Part shown: one piece after another, positions 34,009 to 43,488 of the stretch | Layout of the letters: the number at the start of each line of letters is the position of its first letter | Numbering within the stretch: the first letter of the stretch is position 1 | Source of the DNA: DASPWW01 sp963756745 | Lineage (GTDB): Bacteria > Actinomycetota > Thermoleophilia > Solirubrobacterales > 70-9 | Length of the DNA: 64,000 bases | Assembly (NCBI GenBank): GCA_963756745.1 | Contig: CAVWOU010000010.1 | Location: 434,001 to 498,000 of the forward strand | Direction of reading: 5' to 3' | The notes under the pieces: model-generated | Told to the model about the DNA's origin: nothing | What the model saw: only the letters and a program-made list of their open reading frames with translations | The model's database searches: none | Position numbers and translations under genes: made by a program

Positions 34009-35010
34009 GTGGGCCTCTACATCCGCCATCCGTCTTCGTTCGCGCATGAAACCGGCGTCCATCCGGAGAACGCTCAGCGGCTGCGGGCGATCGAGGCCGC
34101 GCTCGAACCGCGCGAGTGGCTGGGGCTGAAGCTGGTCGAGGCGCCGCGCGCGAGCAGGGATCAGATCCTGCGCGTGCACTCGCCGGCCCATGTGGACGCG
34201 ATCGAGGAGCTGTGCCGCCGCGGCGGCGGGATGATCGACATGGACACCGTCGCGGTGGAGGCCTCCTTCGAAGCCGCGCTCCATGCCGCGGGAGGGGCGG
34301 TTCACGCGGTCGACAGGATGCTCGCGGACGGCGAGCGGCTCGCGTTCTGCGGGCTGCGACCGCCCGGCCACCACGCGGAGACAGCGCGCTCGATGGGCTT
34401 TTGCCTTTTCAACAACGTCGCCGTGGCCGCGGCGCACGCACTCGAGGAGCGGGGCGCCGAACGGGTGCTGATCCTCGACTGGGACGTTCACCACGGCAAC
34501 GGCACGGACGAGATATTCGCCGAGTCCGATCGCGTCGTGTACGCGAGCATCCACCAGAGCCCGCTCTATCCGGGCACTGGCGATGCGGACGAGATAGGGA
34601 CCGGGGCGGGGGAGGGCTACACGATCAATCTTCCGGTTCCCCCGGGGTCGGGCCCCGACGATTTCCTCTCGCTCGTCCAGCGGATCGTCGTCCCGGTCGC
34701 CCGCGAGCACGAGCCGGATCTGCTCGTGATCTCGGCCGGGTACGACGCACACCGATCCGACCCGCTCGCGCAGTGCACGCTCGACGCGGCGGCGTTCGCA
34801 GACATGGCCGCGACCGTCAGGAAGCTCGCCGCCGAGCTCGAGGTGCCCGTGCTGGTGTGCCTCGAGGGCGGCTACGACCTCGACGCGCTCGCCGAGTCGG
34901 TCGGCGCGACGATCGAGGCTCTGACCGACTCGCGCGAGCCGCGCGCGGCCCCCGGCGCGCCGGCGGAGCGGTACCTCGATCGGGTTCGCCGCTCCTGGCC
35001 GGGGCTCTAG
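34009..35010 (+). CDS. Histone-deacetylase-family hydrolase (AcuC/APAH-like)
   Basis: A 333-residue zinc or iron amidohydrolase of the class II HDAC type. HPENAQRLRAIEAALEP (~18-34), LRPPGHHAETARSMGFCLFN (catalytic His pair, ~122-141), LILDWDVHHGNGTDEIFAES (metal Asp and His, ~160-179), and LLVISAGYDAHRSDPLAQC (second metal Asp, ~240). In bacteria such proteins deacetylate acetyl-CoA synthetase, polyamines or small amides. The neighbours give no strong hint. Start is leaderless-type. Confidence 0.85.
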   Translation: MGLYIRHPSSFAHETGVHPENAQRLRAIEAALEPREWLGLKLVEAPRASRDQILRVHSPAHVDAIEELCRRGGGMIDMDTVAVEASFEAALHAAGGAVHAVDRMLADGERLAFCGLRPPGHHAETARSMGFCLFNNVAVAAAHALEERGAERVLILDWDVHHGNGTDEIFAESDRVVYASIHQSPLYPGTGDADEIGTGAGEGYTINLPVPPGSGPDDFLSLVQRIVVPVAREHEPDLLVISAGYDAHRSDPLAQCTLDAAAFADMAATVRKLAAELEVPVLVCLEGGYDLDALAESVGATIEALTDSREPRAAPGAPAERYLDRVRRSWPGL

Positions 35011-35016
35011 CCGCGG

Positions 35017-36084
35017 CTACGGGGCTACTCGGCTCTTCAGCTCGACGAGCAGCGAGCGCTCGAAGCCTGGGACCGAATCGAGCTCGTCGAGCGAGTTGAA
35101 GCCGTCGTTCGCCTCCCGGTACTCGATCACACGCTGCGTCTGTGTCACCGACAGCCCCACCGCGCGCAGCTCCTCGAACGACGCGGTGCTGAGGCTCAGC
35201 TTCTTCTCGGTCGGCGCCTCCTGGAGCGCGCCGGCGGTCCACTCGTGGGTGTCCGAGATCGCGGAGCCGCGCGCGGTCTTCTCCGCGGCCCCGGCGCGCT
35301 CGGTCGCCTCGCCGATTCGATCTTCGACCTCCTGACGGGGCTCCCGCTCGCGCGCGATCTCCTCGCGCGCGCTGGCCTCGCCCTCCTGGCGCAATGCGTC
35401 GGCGCGGCCGCGAAGCCAGTCCGCCGCGGCGGCGCGCATCTCGGACGACCGCTTCGCCGTGTCCGCCTGGATGGCCTCGAGCTGCTCCTCGGCGACGAGC
35501 GCCCTCCGCTCGGACTCGACCGCCCGTTGCCCGGCCTCCTCCTCGATCTCCCGCCGAGCCTCCTCGGTCTTTTGGGCGATGCGGGCCTCCGCGTCGGCGC
35601 TAAGCCGCTCGGTCTCCTCGAGAAGCTGCCGTTCGGCGTCGCCGACCCGCTCCGCCGCCGCGAGACGGCCTGCTCTTCGATCTCCTTCAGGCGGCGGTCG
35701 TTCCGCTCGATCAACTCCGCCTTGGCCAGCCGCTCTTGCTCGAGCTCGTCCTCGCGCGCCCGCAGCTCCTTCGCGAGGCGTCCGGCGTCGCCCGGGGGCC
35801 AGTCCTTGGGCAGCTCGCGCGATCTCTCGAGCTCGCTGCGGAGCTCATCGGCCTCCTGCCGGGCGCGCTCGACGTCCTTCTCGAGCGCGAGCACCTCGTC
35901 GACCATCCGCTCCTCGGCGGCTTCGGCGGCCAACCTCACACGCTCCTCGGTGTCGCCGCCGGAGCCCTGGGTCTCCGCCGCGTCGCCGTCGTCCGGGGAG
36001 AGTTGGTACTCCTGAGTCGCGTCCCCGCCGTCCTCGCCGTCGGGCTTTGGATCCCGTCGAAAGAACCACTTTCTCTTCGCCATC
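35017..36084 (-). CDS. Coiled-coil protein ending in a helix-hairpin-helix domain; one frameshift
   Basis: About 355 residues. An Asp/Gly-rich N-terminus (MAKRKWFFRRDPKPDGEDGG) leads to a long charged coiled coil (EKDVERARQEADELRSELER and further heptads), then LSLSTASFEELRAVGLSVTQ, TQRVIEYREANDGFNSLDEL and DSVPGFERSLLVELKSRV, a ComEA-like helix-hairpin-helix pair that usually binds DNA non-specifically. One base seems lost in a CGG repeat near 35660; both sides are clearly coiled coil. No signal or membrane segment. A cytoplasmic DNA-associated structural role is possible; I know no named family with this order. Confidence 0.6.
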
Positions 36085-36148
36085 GACCATCGGACATTAC
36101 GGAAAATGCGCGCTTCGCTCGCAGTCGCGCCGAGGCCGCGGCGCGCAG

Positions 36149-37454
36149 CTAAATGGGCTTGACCGGGACCTCGGCCTCGACCCCTGCCTCCGGCGTGACC
36201 AGAATGGCGCCCTCGCCGGTCGAGTACGCCTCCTCGCCATGCTGGACGACGTCCATCCCGAGCGTTTCGTCGCGCTCCGACGCGCGCAGAGGCATCACCG
36301 CGCCGATCACCCGCAGCAGCAAGTAGGTGACTCCGAAGGCGTACGCGGGGGCGGCGAGGGCCGCGAGCACCTGGTCGCCGAGTTGGGCCGCATTGCCGTA
36401 CAGGAGGCCGTCGGCGACGTCGTTCCAGGCGAGCTGGGCAACGAACCCGATGAACAGGATGCCCGGTCAGACCGGCTATCCCGTGGGCGGCGAGCACGTC
36501 GAGTGTCTCGTCCACCCGAGTCCGCGGTCGAAGCACGATCACCGCGTAGCACGGCAGCGCGCCGACCGCGCCGAGCAGCATCGCCCACCCGGGCGCGATG
36601 AACCCGCCCGCCGGCGTGATCAGCACGCAGCCGACGATGATCGCGGTCGCCGCCCCGATCGCCGTCACCTTCCTGCCTCGGATCAGGTCGAGCACGAACC
36701 ACATAAGGAGGCTGCAGGCCGGGGTGAGAAGGGTGTTGGTGAACGCGAGCACGCTGGCGTTCCCGGTCGAGAACCCGCTGCCGCCGTTGAAGCCGAACCA
36801 GCCGAACCACAGAAGCCCCGCGCCGATCAGCACGTAGACGCCGTTGTGGGGAAGCAGCGCCTGGCGCCCGTAGTCCTTCCGCGCGCCGACCACCAGCGCG
36901 GCGGCGAGCGCCGAGAACCCCGATGCCATCTCGACCGGGACGCCGCCGGCGAAGTCGAGCGTCCCGCCCGCGATGAGCCATCCACCGCCGAACGCCCAAT
37001 GCGCGAGCACGGCGTATACGAGCACCGACCACAGCGCCGCGAACACCAGGAACGCCCCGAACCGCATCCGCTCCACCACCGCGCCCGAGACCAGCGCGAC
37101 CGTGATGATGCAGAAGGTCGCCTGGAAGACCATGAACACCAGGTGGGGGATGGTCGTCCCCTCGCGCGGCTCGAAGCCCACGTCGTGGAGGCCGACGTAG
37201 TCGAGGCCCCCGATCAGCGGGGCGTCGCCGTCGAACGCGAGCGAGTAGCCGATCAGCGCCCACGTCACGGCGGCGACCGCGATCGCCGCGACGCACATCA
37301 TGAAAGTGTTGAGGGTGTTCTTCGATCGGACCAGCCCGGCGTAGAAGAGCCCCAGCGCGGGGGTCATCAGCAACACGAGCGCGGTGGCCACCAGCATCCA
37401 CGCGGTGTCGCCGGTGTCGACCTTCGCGGCCGCCGCCAGGATCGGGAGGTCCAT
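36149..37454 (-). CDS. amt: Ammonium transporter (Amt), one frameshift
   Basis: A channel-like ammonium/ammonia transporter with 11 expected membrane helices. TAWMLVATALVLLMTPALGL (~17-36), FYAGLVRSKNTLNTFMMC, VFQATFCIITVALVSGAVVE, LAHWAFGGGW, and VLIGAGLLWFGWFGFNGGSG are Amt hallmarks. An extra base near 36465 breaks …HGIAGLTG from ILFIGFVAQLAWNDVADGLL. The soluble C-terminal tail ERDETLGMDVVQHGEEAYST is the segment that contacts GlnK-type regulators. ATG 37454 overlaps the glnB stop as TGATG, so the two are co-translated. Confidence 0.9.
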
Positions 37455-37807
37455 CACTCGCCAACCGGGGTAACGGCGCCGACGTCCGTTTCCCCGGTGC
37501 GGATGCGGACCGCCCGCTCGAGCGGCACGACGAAGATCTTGCCGTCGCCGACCTCCCCGGTGCGTGCGCCCTCGCGAAGCGCGTCGATCGTCGGCTCGAC
37601 GAAGGGATCGGAGACCGCGATCTCGAACCGGACCTTCTCGGCGAGGCCGACCTTCACGGTCGTGCCGCGGTAGGTCTCGACGCGGTCGAGCTCTCCGCCG
37701 TGCCCCTCGACCCGGCTCATCGAGAGCCCGCGCACCTCCGCCCGGTACAGGGCCTCCAACACGTCGTTCGCCTTCTCCGGCCGCACGATTCCGATCACGA
37801 GCTTCAC
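37454..37807 (-). CDS. glnB: PII-family regulator with atypical T-loop
   Basis: A 117-residue PII protein controlling the ammonium transporter encoded next to it. MKLVIGIVRPEKANDVLEAL, then GLSMSRVEGHGGELDRVETY, RGTTVKVGLAEKVRFEIAVS, and the ATP-binding TGEVGDGKIFVVPLERAVRI. The T-loop reads YRGTTV where canonical GlnB/GlnK have YRGAEY, so the tyrosine that is uridylylated or adenylylated is absent (Val here). Regulation would then rest on ATP/ADP/2-oxoglutarate binding. GTG start follows a strong AGGAGGTGA. Confidence 0.88.
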   Translation of the reverse strand: MKLVIGIVRPEKANDVLEALYRAEVRGLSMSRVEGHGGELDRVETYRGTTVKVGLAEKVRFEIAVSDPFVEPTIDALREGARTGEVGDGKIFVVPLERAVRIRTGETDVGAVTPVGE

Positions 37808-37823
37808 GGCCTCACCTCCTCTC
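37798..37823 (-). promoter_or_regulatory. Strong Shine-Dalgarno before glnB
   Basis: AGGAGGTGAGGCC precedes the GTG of glnB on the minus strand, one of the best ribosome sites in the window. This contrasts with the many SD-less, leaderless-type starts. Confidence 0.55.
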
Positions 37824-37986
37824 GAGCGGATGCGAGGCTACTGCCGCCCGGGGACGGCTTCGCTACCCCCTGGGGCGGATAATGGCCGCGCGTGTATGAG
37901 CGCTACATCGACCTCGTCCGGGGGTGTCCATCTCCCCGTTTGTCGTTCGTCTTACACGCGACCAATCCCCAAAGGAGGAGGTAGCG

Positions 37987-38343
37987 ATGAAGTACATGCT
38001 GTTGATCCATCAGGGCACGACCCCGCTCCCGGGCACCGACGAGTGGGCGAGCCTCTCGAAGGACGAGCAGAAGGCCGTCTACTCCGACTACCAGTCGATC
38101 AACCAGACCCCGGGCGTCACCTCCGGCGTCCAGCTCGATTCCCCCGAGTCCGCCACCACCGTGAGGGTGGAGAACGGCGAGGCGCTGACCACGGACGGAC
38201 CGTTCGTGGCCATCAAGGAGGCGCTCGGCGGGTATCTGTTCCTCGAGGCTGACGACATCGACGCCGCGATCGAGCTCGCGTCGCGCATTCCGGCGGCCCG
38301 CATGGGCGGCGCGATCGAGGTGCGCCCGATCGTGGAGCGGTAG
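37987..38343 (+). CDS. YCII/DGPF-domain protein
   Basis: A 118-residue dimeric ferredoxin-like fold protein. MKYMLLIHQG opens the domain, and DGPFVAIKEALGGYLFLEAD (~58-77) carries the DGPF motif that gives the family its other name; ARMGGAIEVRPIVE closes it. Genes of this kind sit directly before ECF42-type sigma factors, as here, and are thought to act with them, but the reaction is unknown. A very strong AAAGGAGGAGGT lies just before the ATG, so I start here rather than at upstream in-frame codons. Confidence 0.8.
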   Translation: MKYMLLIHQGTTPLPGTDEWASLSKDEQKAVYSDYQSINQTPGVTSGVQLDSPESATTVRVENGEALTTDGPFVAIKEALGGYLFLEADDIDAAIELASRIPAARMGGAIEVRPIVER

Positions 38344-38345
38344 CG

Positions 38346-39510
38346 ATCCTCGAGCAGGTCTTCCGCGAGGAGTGGAGCCGCGTCCTCGCAAGCCTGATCG
38401 GCTTCCTCGGCGACTTCGAGCTCGCCGAGGAGGCCGTTCAGGAATCCTTCGCGATCGCGGCCGAGCGCTGGCCCCGCGACGGGGAGCCCGACAACCCGCG
38501 CGCCTGGCTGGTGACCACCGCGCGTAACCGCGCGATCGACCGCATCCGCCGCGAGCGGACGCTGGCCGCGAAGACCAAGCTGCTCGAGCTCCCGGAGACC
38601 AGGGAGGAAATCGTGGACGAGACGACGATCCCGGACGAGCGCCTCGAGCTCATGTTCACGTGCTGCCATCCGGCGCTCGCGATCGACGCACAGGTCGTGC
38701 TCACGCTGCGGACGCTGGGCGGGCTGAGGACCGAGGAGATCGCCCGCGCGTTCCTCGTCCCCGAGGCGACGATGGCGAAGCGGCTCGTCCGCGCGAAGCA
38801 CAAGATCAAGGCCGCCGGGATCCCGTTTCGGGTTCCGCCGGACCACCTGCTCCCCGACCGCCTCGCCGCCGTGCTCGCGGTCACCTACCTGATCTTCAAC
38901 GAGGGCTACGGCGGCCGCGCGGATCTCGCGGCCGAGGCGATCCGGCTCGGGCGGGCGCTGGCTGAGCTGATGCCCGACGAGCCCGAGGTCCACGGACTGC
39001 TCGCGCTGATGCTGGTGAACGACGCCCGGCGCGAGGCCCGGTTCGCCGACGGCGCGGTGGTGCTTCTCCAGCGACCAGGATCGTTCGCTGTGGGACCACG
39101 ACCAGATCACGGAGGGGCGCACGGCGCTCGATCGGGCGCTGGCACTCGGCGGCCGCGGCTCCTACGTCCTGCAGGCGGCGATCGCGGACCTGCACGCCGA
39201 AGAGCCGCCCGACTGGCCGCAGCTCGCGGCGCTGTACGGCGAGCTCGCCCGGCTCACCGGCTCGTCGGTCGTGGAGCTCAACCGGGCCGTCGCGATCGCC
39301 GAAGCGGGCGACGTCGAGACGGCGCTCGGCATGGTCGAGGACCTCGAGCTCGACCGCTACCAGTACCTGCACTCGACGCGCGCGGAGCTGCTGCGCCGGC
39401 TCGACCGCATGTCCGACGCTCGCGCGGCCTACGAGCGCGCACTCGAGCTCGTTCACTCGGATGCCGAGCGGCGCTTTCTCGAGCGGCGGCTGGCAGAGCT
39501 CGCGGGCTGA
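38346..39510 (+). CDS. ECF sigma factor with C-terminal TPR-like extension (ECF42-like), one frameshift
   Basis: RNA polymerase sigma factor paired with the YCII protein. Region 2 is GFLGDFELAEEAVQESFAIA and PRAWLVTTARNRAIDRIRRE; region 4 is LGGLRTEEIARAFLVPEATM then AKRLVRAKHKIKAAGI. A long C-terminal extension (YLIFNEGYGGRADLAAEAIR … ELNRAVAIAEAGDVETALGM) is the DUF6596/SigJ-like domain of ECF42, which takes the place of a separate anti-sigma. An extra C near 39068 shifts the frame before DQDRSLWDHDQ. No ATG/GTG/TTG lies in frame upstream of region 2 (first is 38511), so the true start is unclear. Confidence 0.82.
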
Positions 39511-39538
39511 CGGGGTGTGAGACGGCCGGTGTGGCTCA

Positions 39539-40315
39539 TCACCGCTTGGGGATGAGCCACTCCTCGAACGTCGGGCCGGCGAGGGTGGCGTCGGGGCCGG
39601 GCAGCAGGCCGTCCGTCTCGAACAGCTCGCGGTCCGGGTCGTCTGGGTCGCTCACGCCCTCGATCTTCAACGGCTCAGCTCGCCGCGACGCGAGCAGCCT
39701 CGCCATCTCAACGAGGCCCTCCACCCGTGGACCGGCGATCTCCGGGATCGGCGCTCCGGATCCTGGCGCGGGCTCCGATGCGGGATCCGTGGCCAGGTCG
39801 GCGAGCGCCTGCGCGACGGTCTGGGAGGCGACCAGCTGTGTTCGCATCTTCGGCACGTAGCTGACCTCTCCCTGAGTGCCCCACTCAACGAGCTGCTCGA
39901 CGAACTCGTGGAACTGCGCCGCGCGCAGCAGGCGCACCGGGATCGGGCCTGACAATGCGGCCCGCTCGTGGGCGACCTTCGCGGCGTTGTACCCGCCGGT
40001 GAACCGGTCGCATCCGATGATCGACACCACGACCATCCGCCGCACGCCGGCTCGCTCGCCGGCCTCGTGCAGGTTCCGAGAAGCCGCGGTGAAGAACTCC
40101 GTCGCCGCCTCCATGTCGGGCGACGGCCCGGTGGCGACGTCGACCACGCATTCGACGCCTGACAGTGCCTCCGCCAGGCCGTCGCCGGTGACCACGTCCA
40201 CGCCGCTCGAACGCGACATCGCGACGACGTCGTGCCCGTCGCCCTCCAGCGCCTCGACGAGGTGACGGCCGACTCTCCCGGTCGCTCCCGCGACAGCAAT
40301 CTTCGTAGGTGCCAT
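39539..40315 (-). CDS. NAD(P)-binding SDR-like protein (NmrA/atypical SDR)
   Basis: A 258-residue Rossmann protein. IAVAGATGRVGRHLVEALEG (5-24) is the cofactor loop; VDVVTGDGLAEALSGVECVV and VVVSIIGCDRFTGGYNAAKV (~97-116) place it in the atypical SDR group (NAD(P)H-dependent epimerase-like). It lacks the classical YxxxK catalytic pair; YNAAK is close to it (Y-x3-K), so activity is possible. Ends with GPTFEEWLIPKR, common in this group. A GGAGGCG site lies about 10 nt before the ATG. Confidence 0.75.
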   Translation of the reverse strand: MAPTKIAVAGATGRVGRHLVEALEGDGHDVVAMSRSSGVDVVTGDGLAEALSGVECVVDVATGPSPDMEAATEFFTAASRNLHEAGERAGVRRMVVVSIIGCDRFTGGYNAAKVAHERAALSGPIPVRLLRAAQFHEFVEQLVEWGTQGEVSYVPKMRTQLVASQTVAQALADLATDPASEPAPGSGAPIPEIAGPRVEGLVEMARLLASRRAEPLKIEGVSDPDDPDRELFETDGLLPGPDATLAGPTFEEWLIPKR

Positions 40316-40476
40316 GACTATTCGCCTCCTCGACTCTGGGTTCGTTGGTCTTTTCGGAGAAAAGACGAACGGCGCCAGCCGATCAGGACACCTCCCACGA
40401 GAGCCTTTGAGCTAGTTCAGCCGCCAGCTCAGGGTAACGTTGCGCCCCGCAGGCTGGAGGGGAGATACTGCGGGCA

Positions 40477-41277
40477 ATGTCGCAGGAGGAGTACCTGCTG
40501 GCCAACCAACCCTCGGAGTTGGAGCGCCTGCGGCTGCAGTCGCGCGTGTGGGAGCCCACCGGGCGGCAGCTCCTCTCGAAGGTCGGCGACGGATCCGGCC
40601 GACACGCCCTGGACGTCGGCTGCGGAGCCATGGGCTGGCTTCGGATCCTCGGCGAGTGGGTCGGCCCCTCCGGCCAGGTCGTAGGCACGGACATAGACGA
40701 GAGCCTGCTCGATGCCGCTCGTTCATTTCTGGAGACAGAAGGGATCTCCAACGTAGAGCTAGTCGTCGATGATCTGTTCGACAGCAAGCTGGAGCCGCAA
40801 TCTTTCGATCTCGTCCATGCCCGCTATCAGATCGCTCCGCTCGGACGCGGCCCCGAGCAGGTTGCCTCGTACCGGCGGTTGGTCAGGCCGGGTGGCTCAC
40901 TGGTTCTGGAGGAGTGGGACCTGGGCTCGTGGCACTTCAATCCCCCTGCCCCCGCGGCCGAGCGACTGATCCGATTGCTCTCCGAGATCTTTGCCAGCCT
41001 GGGCGGCGAGGCGGGCCGCGGACTTCCTGAACTGCTCCGCGAAGTCGGTGTTGAGGAGCCAGAGATCGACGCACACGTGATCGCGCTCAAACCAGGCCAC
41101 CCCTATTTGCGTCTGCCGCTTCAGTTCAGCGCCGCGCTCGAGTCGCGGCTGCTTGAGACACTGACCGAGGACGAGCTCGCCTCGCTACGCCGCGAGGCCG
41201 AGACCGAGTTGGCCGAGCCGGGCAGATGGGGCACGACCTTCACCCTGATCCAGTGTTGGGGGACGCTTGAAGGTTGA
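40477..41277 (+). CDS. Class I SAM-dependent methyltransferase
   Basis: A 266-residue methyltransferase. Motif I ALDVGCGAMGWLRILGEWVG (~42-61), motif II GQVVGTDIDESLLDAARSFL, motif IV SFDLVHARYQIAPLGR, post-IV VRPGGSLVLEEWDLG. The C-terminal third (LIRLLSEIFASLGGEAGRGL) is the substrate-side helical part. The acceptor is unknown. A purine-rich GGAGGGGAGA lies about 10 nt upstream. Codon use is slightly less GC-extreme than in neighbours, which could hint at later acquisition. Confidence 0.75.
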   Translation: MSQEEYLLANQPSELERLRLQSRVWEPTGRQLLSKVGDGSGRHALDVGCGAMGWLRILGEWVGPSGQVVGTDIDESLLDAARSFLETEGISNVELVVDDLFDSKLEPQSFDLVHARYQIAPLGRGPEQVASYRRLVRPGGSLVLEEWDLGSWHFNPPAPAAERLIRLLSEIFASLGGEAGRGLPELLREVGVEEPEIDAHVIALKPGHPYLRLPLQFSAALESRLLETLTEDELASLRREAETELAEPGRWGTTFTLIQCWGTLEG

Positions 41278-41326
41278 GAGGTAGCGGCGCCTGCCTCCGA
41301 ACTAGTCCCGATCGCTCCTGCTTGGC

Positions 41327-41779
41327 TCAAGTTCGGGCGGACATGAGACGCTCGAGCTTGTCGAAGCTGTCCGTCCAACCGTCCCGGTGAAGCGCACGGC
41401 GCGCCTCGGTCTTGAACTGGCCCTGGGTGAGGGCGAGCTCCGTCGACCCGCCGAGATCCCGGAACGACAGCTCGACCGCGGTCTCGACGTCGTCGGGATC
41501 GGGGTCCTCCCACCTGAACGTGAAGGCGAGGCGCGCGGGCGGGTCGACTTCGCGGAACTCCCCGATCAGATAGAAGGGGTCACCTTCCGGTGGCTGCATC
41601 TCGATCCGGTAGGTCGCTCCGACGCGGGGATCGAAGTCAATGCTCGGGATGGTGAAGCCCTGCGGCCCCCACCACTTCGCCAGCTCCTTCGGCTCGCTGA
41701 AGGCCGCGAATGCGACCGGAGGCGCTGCGGGGAGGAGGCGCTTCATCTCGAGGGTCAGCTCAGCGGATTGCGCCGCCAC
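41327..41779 (-). CDS. SRPBCC (AHSA1-like) domain protein
   Basis: A 150-residue START/Bet v1-fold protein. LTLEMKRLLPAAPPVAFAAF, then LAKWWGPQGFTIPSIDFDPR (~33-52) is the AHSA1 signature (KWW-x3-GFT), followed by RLAFTFRWEDPDPDDVETAV and GWTDSFDKLERLM at the C-terminus. Such proteins bind hydrophobic ligands or act with ArsR-type regulators; none is adjacent. GTG start lies 6 nt after TAGGAT. Confidence 0.8.
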   Translation of the reverse strand: MAAQSAELTLEMKRLLPAAPPVAFAAFSEPKELAKWWGPQGFTIPSIDFDPRVGATYRIEMQPPEGDPFYLIGEFREVDPPARLAFTFRWEDPDPDDVETAVELSFRDLGGSTELALTQGQFKTEARRALHRDGWTDSFDKLERLMSART

Positions 41780-41785
41780 GCCTGG

Positions 41786-41791
41786 ATCCTA
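41786..41791 (-). promoter_or_regulatory. -10-like TAGGAT, 6 nt before the AHSA1-like gene
   Basis: TAGGAT-CCAGGC-GTG on the minus strand, leaderless layout. Confidence 0.5.
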
Positions 41792-41900
41792 CGTAGAGCC
41801 GGCTTGACTCGCTCTCCTCAGGCCAATCGGGACTGCAAGCGCGAGTGCGGCGTTGTGTGTAGCTCCCGCTGCGCGCGATAAGCGGCCGCGACCCGATTGC

Positions 41901-43374
41901 CTAGGCCTCGACCGCCTGCTCGGGCCCGCGCCTGCCGATCTCGACGTGCGCGCGGCTGTCGCGGCCGCGGATCAGCACCAGCGTGAGCACGAGGCCGAGG
42001 GCCGCGATCGCGGCGCCGCCCAGGAACGCGGCCTGGAATCCCTCGGTGAGCGCGTTCGTCAGCGCGGAGGGATCGCCCCCGGAGCTCGCGACGACGTCAT
42101 CGGTCCGCGAGTTGGCGATCGTCGCCAGCACCGCGAGCCCGAGCGCTCCGCCGATCTGCTGCGAGGTGTTGATCAACCCGCTCGCGAGCCCCGACTCCTG
42201 ATCGCGAATGCCGGACACCGCCGCGATCGTCGTGGTCACGAAGGCGAACCCGAGCCCGGTCGCCGCGAGGAGCGATGGGCCGAGGATGTCGGTGACGAAG
42301 CCGCCGCCCACGGAGACCTGCGAGAACCACACGAGCGCGACGGCGATGAAAGCCATCCCGGCCGTGAGCACGGGCTTGAAGCCGATCCGGGTGACGAGCT
42401 GGGACGCGATCCCCGACGCGACGATGATCATCAACGCGAGCGGGAGGTAGGAGAGCCCCGCCTTGATCGCGCTGTAGCCGAGCACCTGCTGCATGTACAG
42501 GGTGATGAAGAAGAACATCGAGAACAACGACGCGCCGACGAGCAGCCCGACGACGTTGGCGCCGGTCAGGGTCCGGAGGCGGAAGATCCGGAACGGCACC
42601 AGCGGCGCCTGCGAGCGGAGCTCGATCGCGACGAACGCCGCGAGAAGCGCCGCCGACAGCGCGAGGAGTCCCAGCGTCTGGGTCGATCCCCAGCCGGCTT
42701 CGGTTGCGTCGACGAGCGCGTAGACGAGCACCGAGAGCCCGGCGGTGACGCTCACCGCCCCGGCGGCGTCGAAGTGGCGTGTCTCCGACTCGGAGCGGCT
42801 CTCGGCGACCAACGGCGGGGTGAGCGCGGCGACGACCAGCGCGACCGGCACGTTGATCCACAGCACCCATTCCCAGCCGAGCCCGTCGGTGAGGATGCCG
42901 CCGAACAGCACGCCCGCGGCGCCACCCAATCCGGCGACCGCCCCCCAGGCCCCGAGCGCCCTGTTGCGCTCGGCGCCGTCGCTGAAGGTCGTGGTGATGA
43001 TGGAGAGCGCCGACGGCGAGATGATCGCCGCGCCGAGGCCCTGGGCGGCGCGGGCGGCGATCAGCTGCCCGTCGTTCGCGGAAAATCCGGCCGCGAGCGA
43101 TGCCACCGCGACGAGCAGCCAAGCCGGCGATGAACACGCGCCGGCGCCCGAGCAGATCGGCCATCCGCCCCCCGAGCAGCAGGAAGCCGCCGAACGTGAG
43201 CACGTAGGCGTTGACGACCCACGCGAGGTTCTCCTGCGAGAACCCGAGGCCCTCGCCGATCGACGGCAGCGCCACGTTCACGATCGCGGCGTCGATGACG
43301 ACGATGAACTGCGCGAAGCAGAGGAGGATCAGGGCGAACCAGCGACGTTCTCTGTACTGGGCGGCTTCGGTCAT
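41901..43374 (-). CDS. MFS multidrug exporter, DHA2/EmrB type, one frameshift
   Basis: A ~490-residue drug:H+ antiporter of the 14-helix DHA2 class. FIVVIDAAIVNVALPSIGEG (helix 1, the DHA2 motif D1), LTFGGFLLLGGRMADLLGRR (motif A, ~65-84), AARAAQGLGAAIISPSALSI (motif B) and WVLWINVPVALVVAAL (motif C region). One extra base near 43117 separates RRVFIAGLA from LVAVASLAAGFSANDGQL. AAGGAGAGGAGCG precedes the ATG. It is divergent from a TetR regulator, with two matching operators between them, so it is probably repressed by that protein and induced by an exported compound. Confidence 0.87.
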
Positions 43375-43425
43375 CCTCGCGCTCCTCTCCTTGCTGTCGT
43401 CGGTGGCGTCTGCGATACTCCGTAG

Positions 43426-43441
43426 CGGAAGCTGAGTTCCG
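43426..43441. promoter_or_regulatory. TetR operator 1 (MFS-proximal)
   Basis: CGGAAGCTGAGTTCCG: arms CGGAA and TTCCG with a 6-nt spacer. It lies just upstream of a possible -10 (TATCGC, minus strand 43417-43412) of the exporter gene, where bound repressor would block polymerase. Confidence 0.6.
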
Positions 43442-43463
43442 GTTCCGGTTTCATGGCACTATA

Positions 43464-43479
43464 CGGAATGCCCATTCCG
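43464..43479. promoter_or_regulatory. TetR operator 2 (regulator-proximal)
   Basis: CGGAATGCCCATTCCG: the same CGGAA-N6-TTCCG rule, here with 7-bp perfect arms. Its centre is 38 bp from that of operator 1. An extra TTCCG half-site lies at 43443-43447. It sits 10 bp before the regulator's -10-like TAAACC and would give autoregulation. Confidence 0.65.
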
Positions 43480-43488
43480 GTTGCAACC

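Noticed and set aside
43443..43447. Third full TetR operator between the two palindromes
   Set aside because: Only a TTCCG half-site is present; there is no CGGAA at the matching distance.
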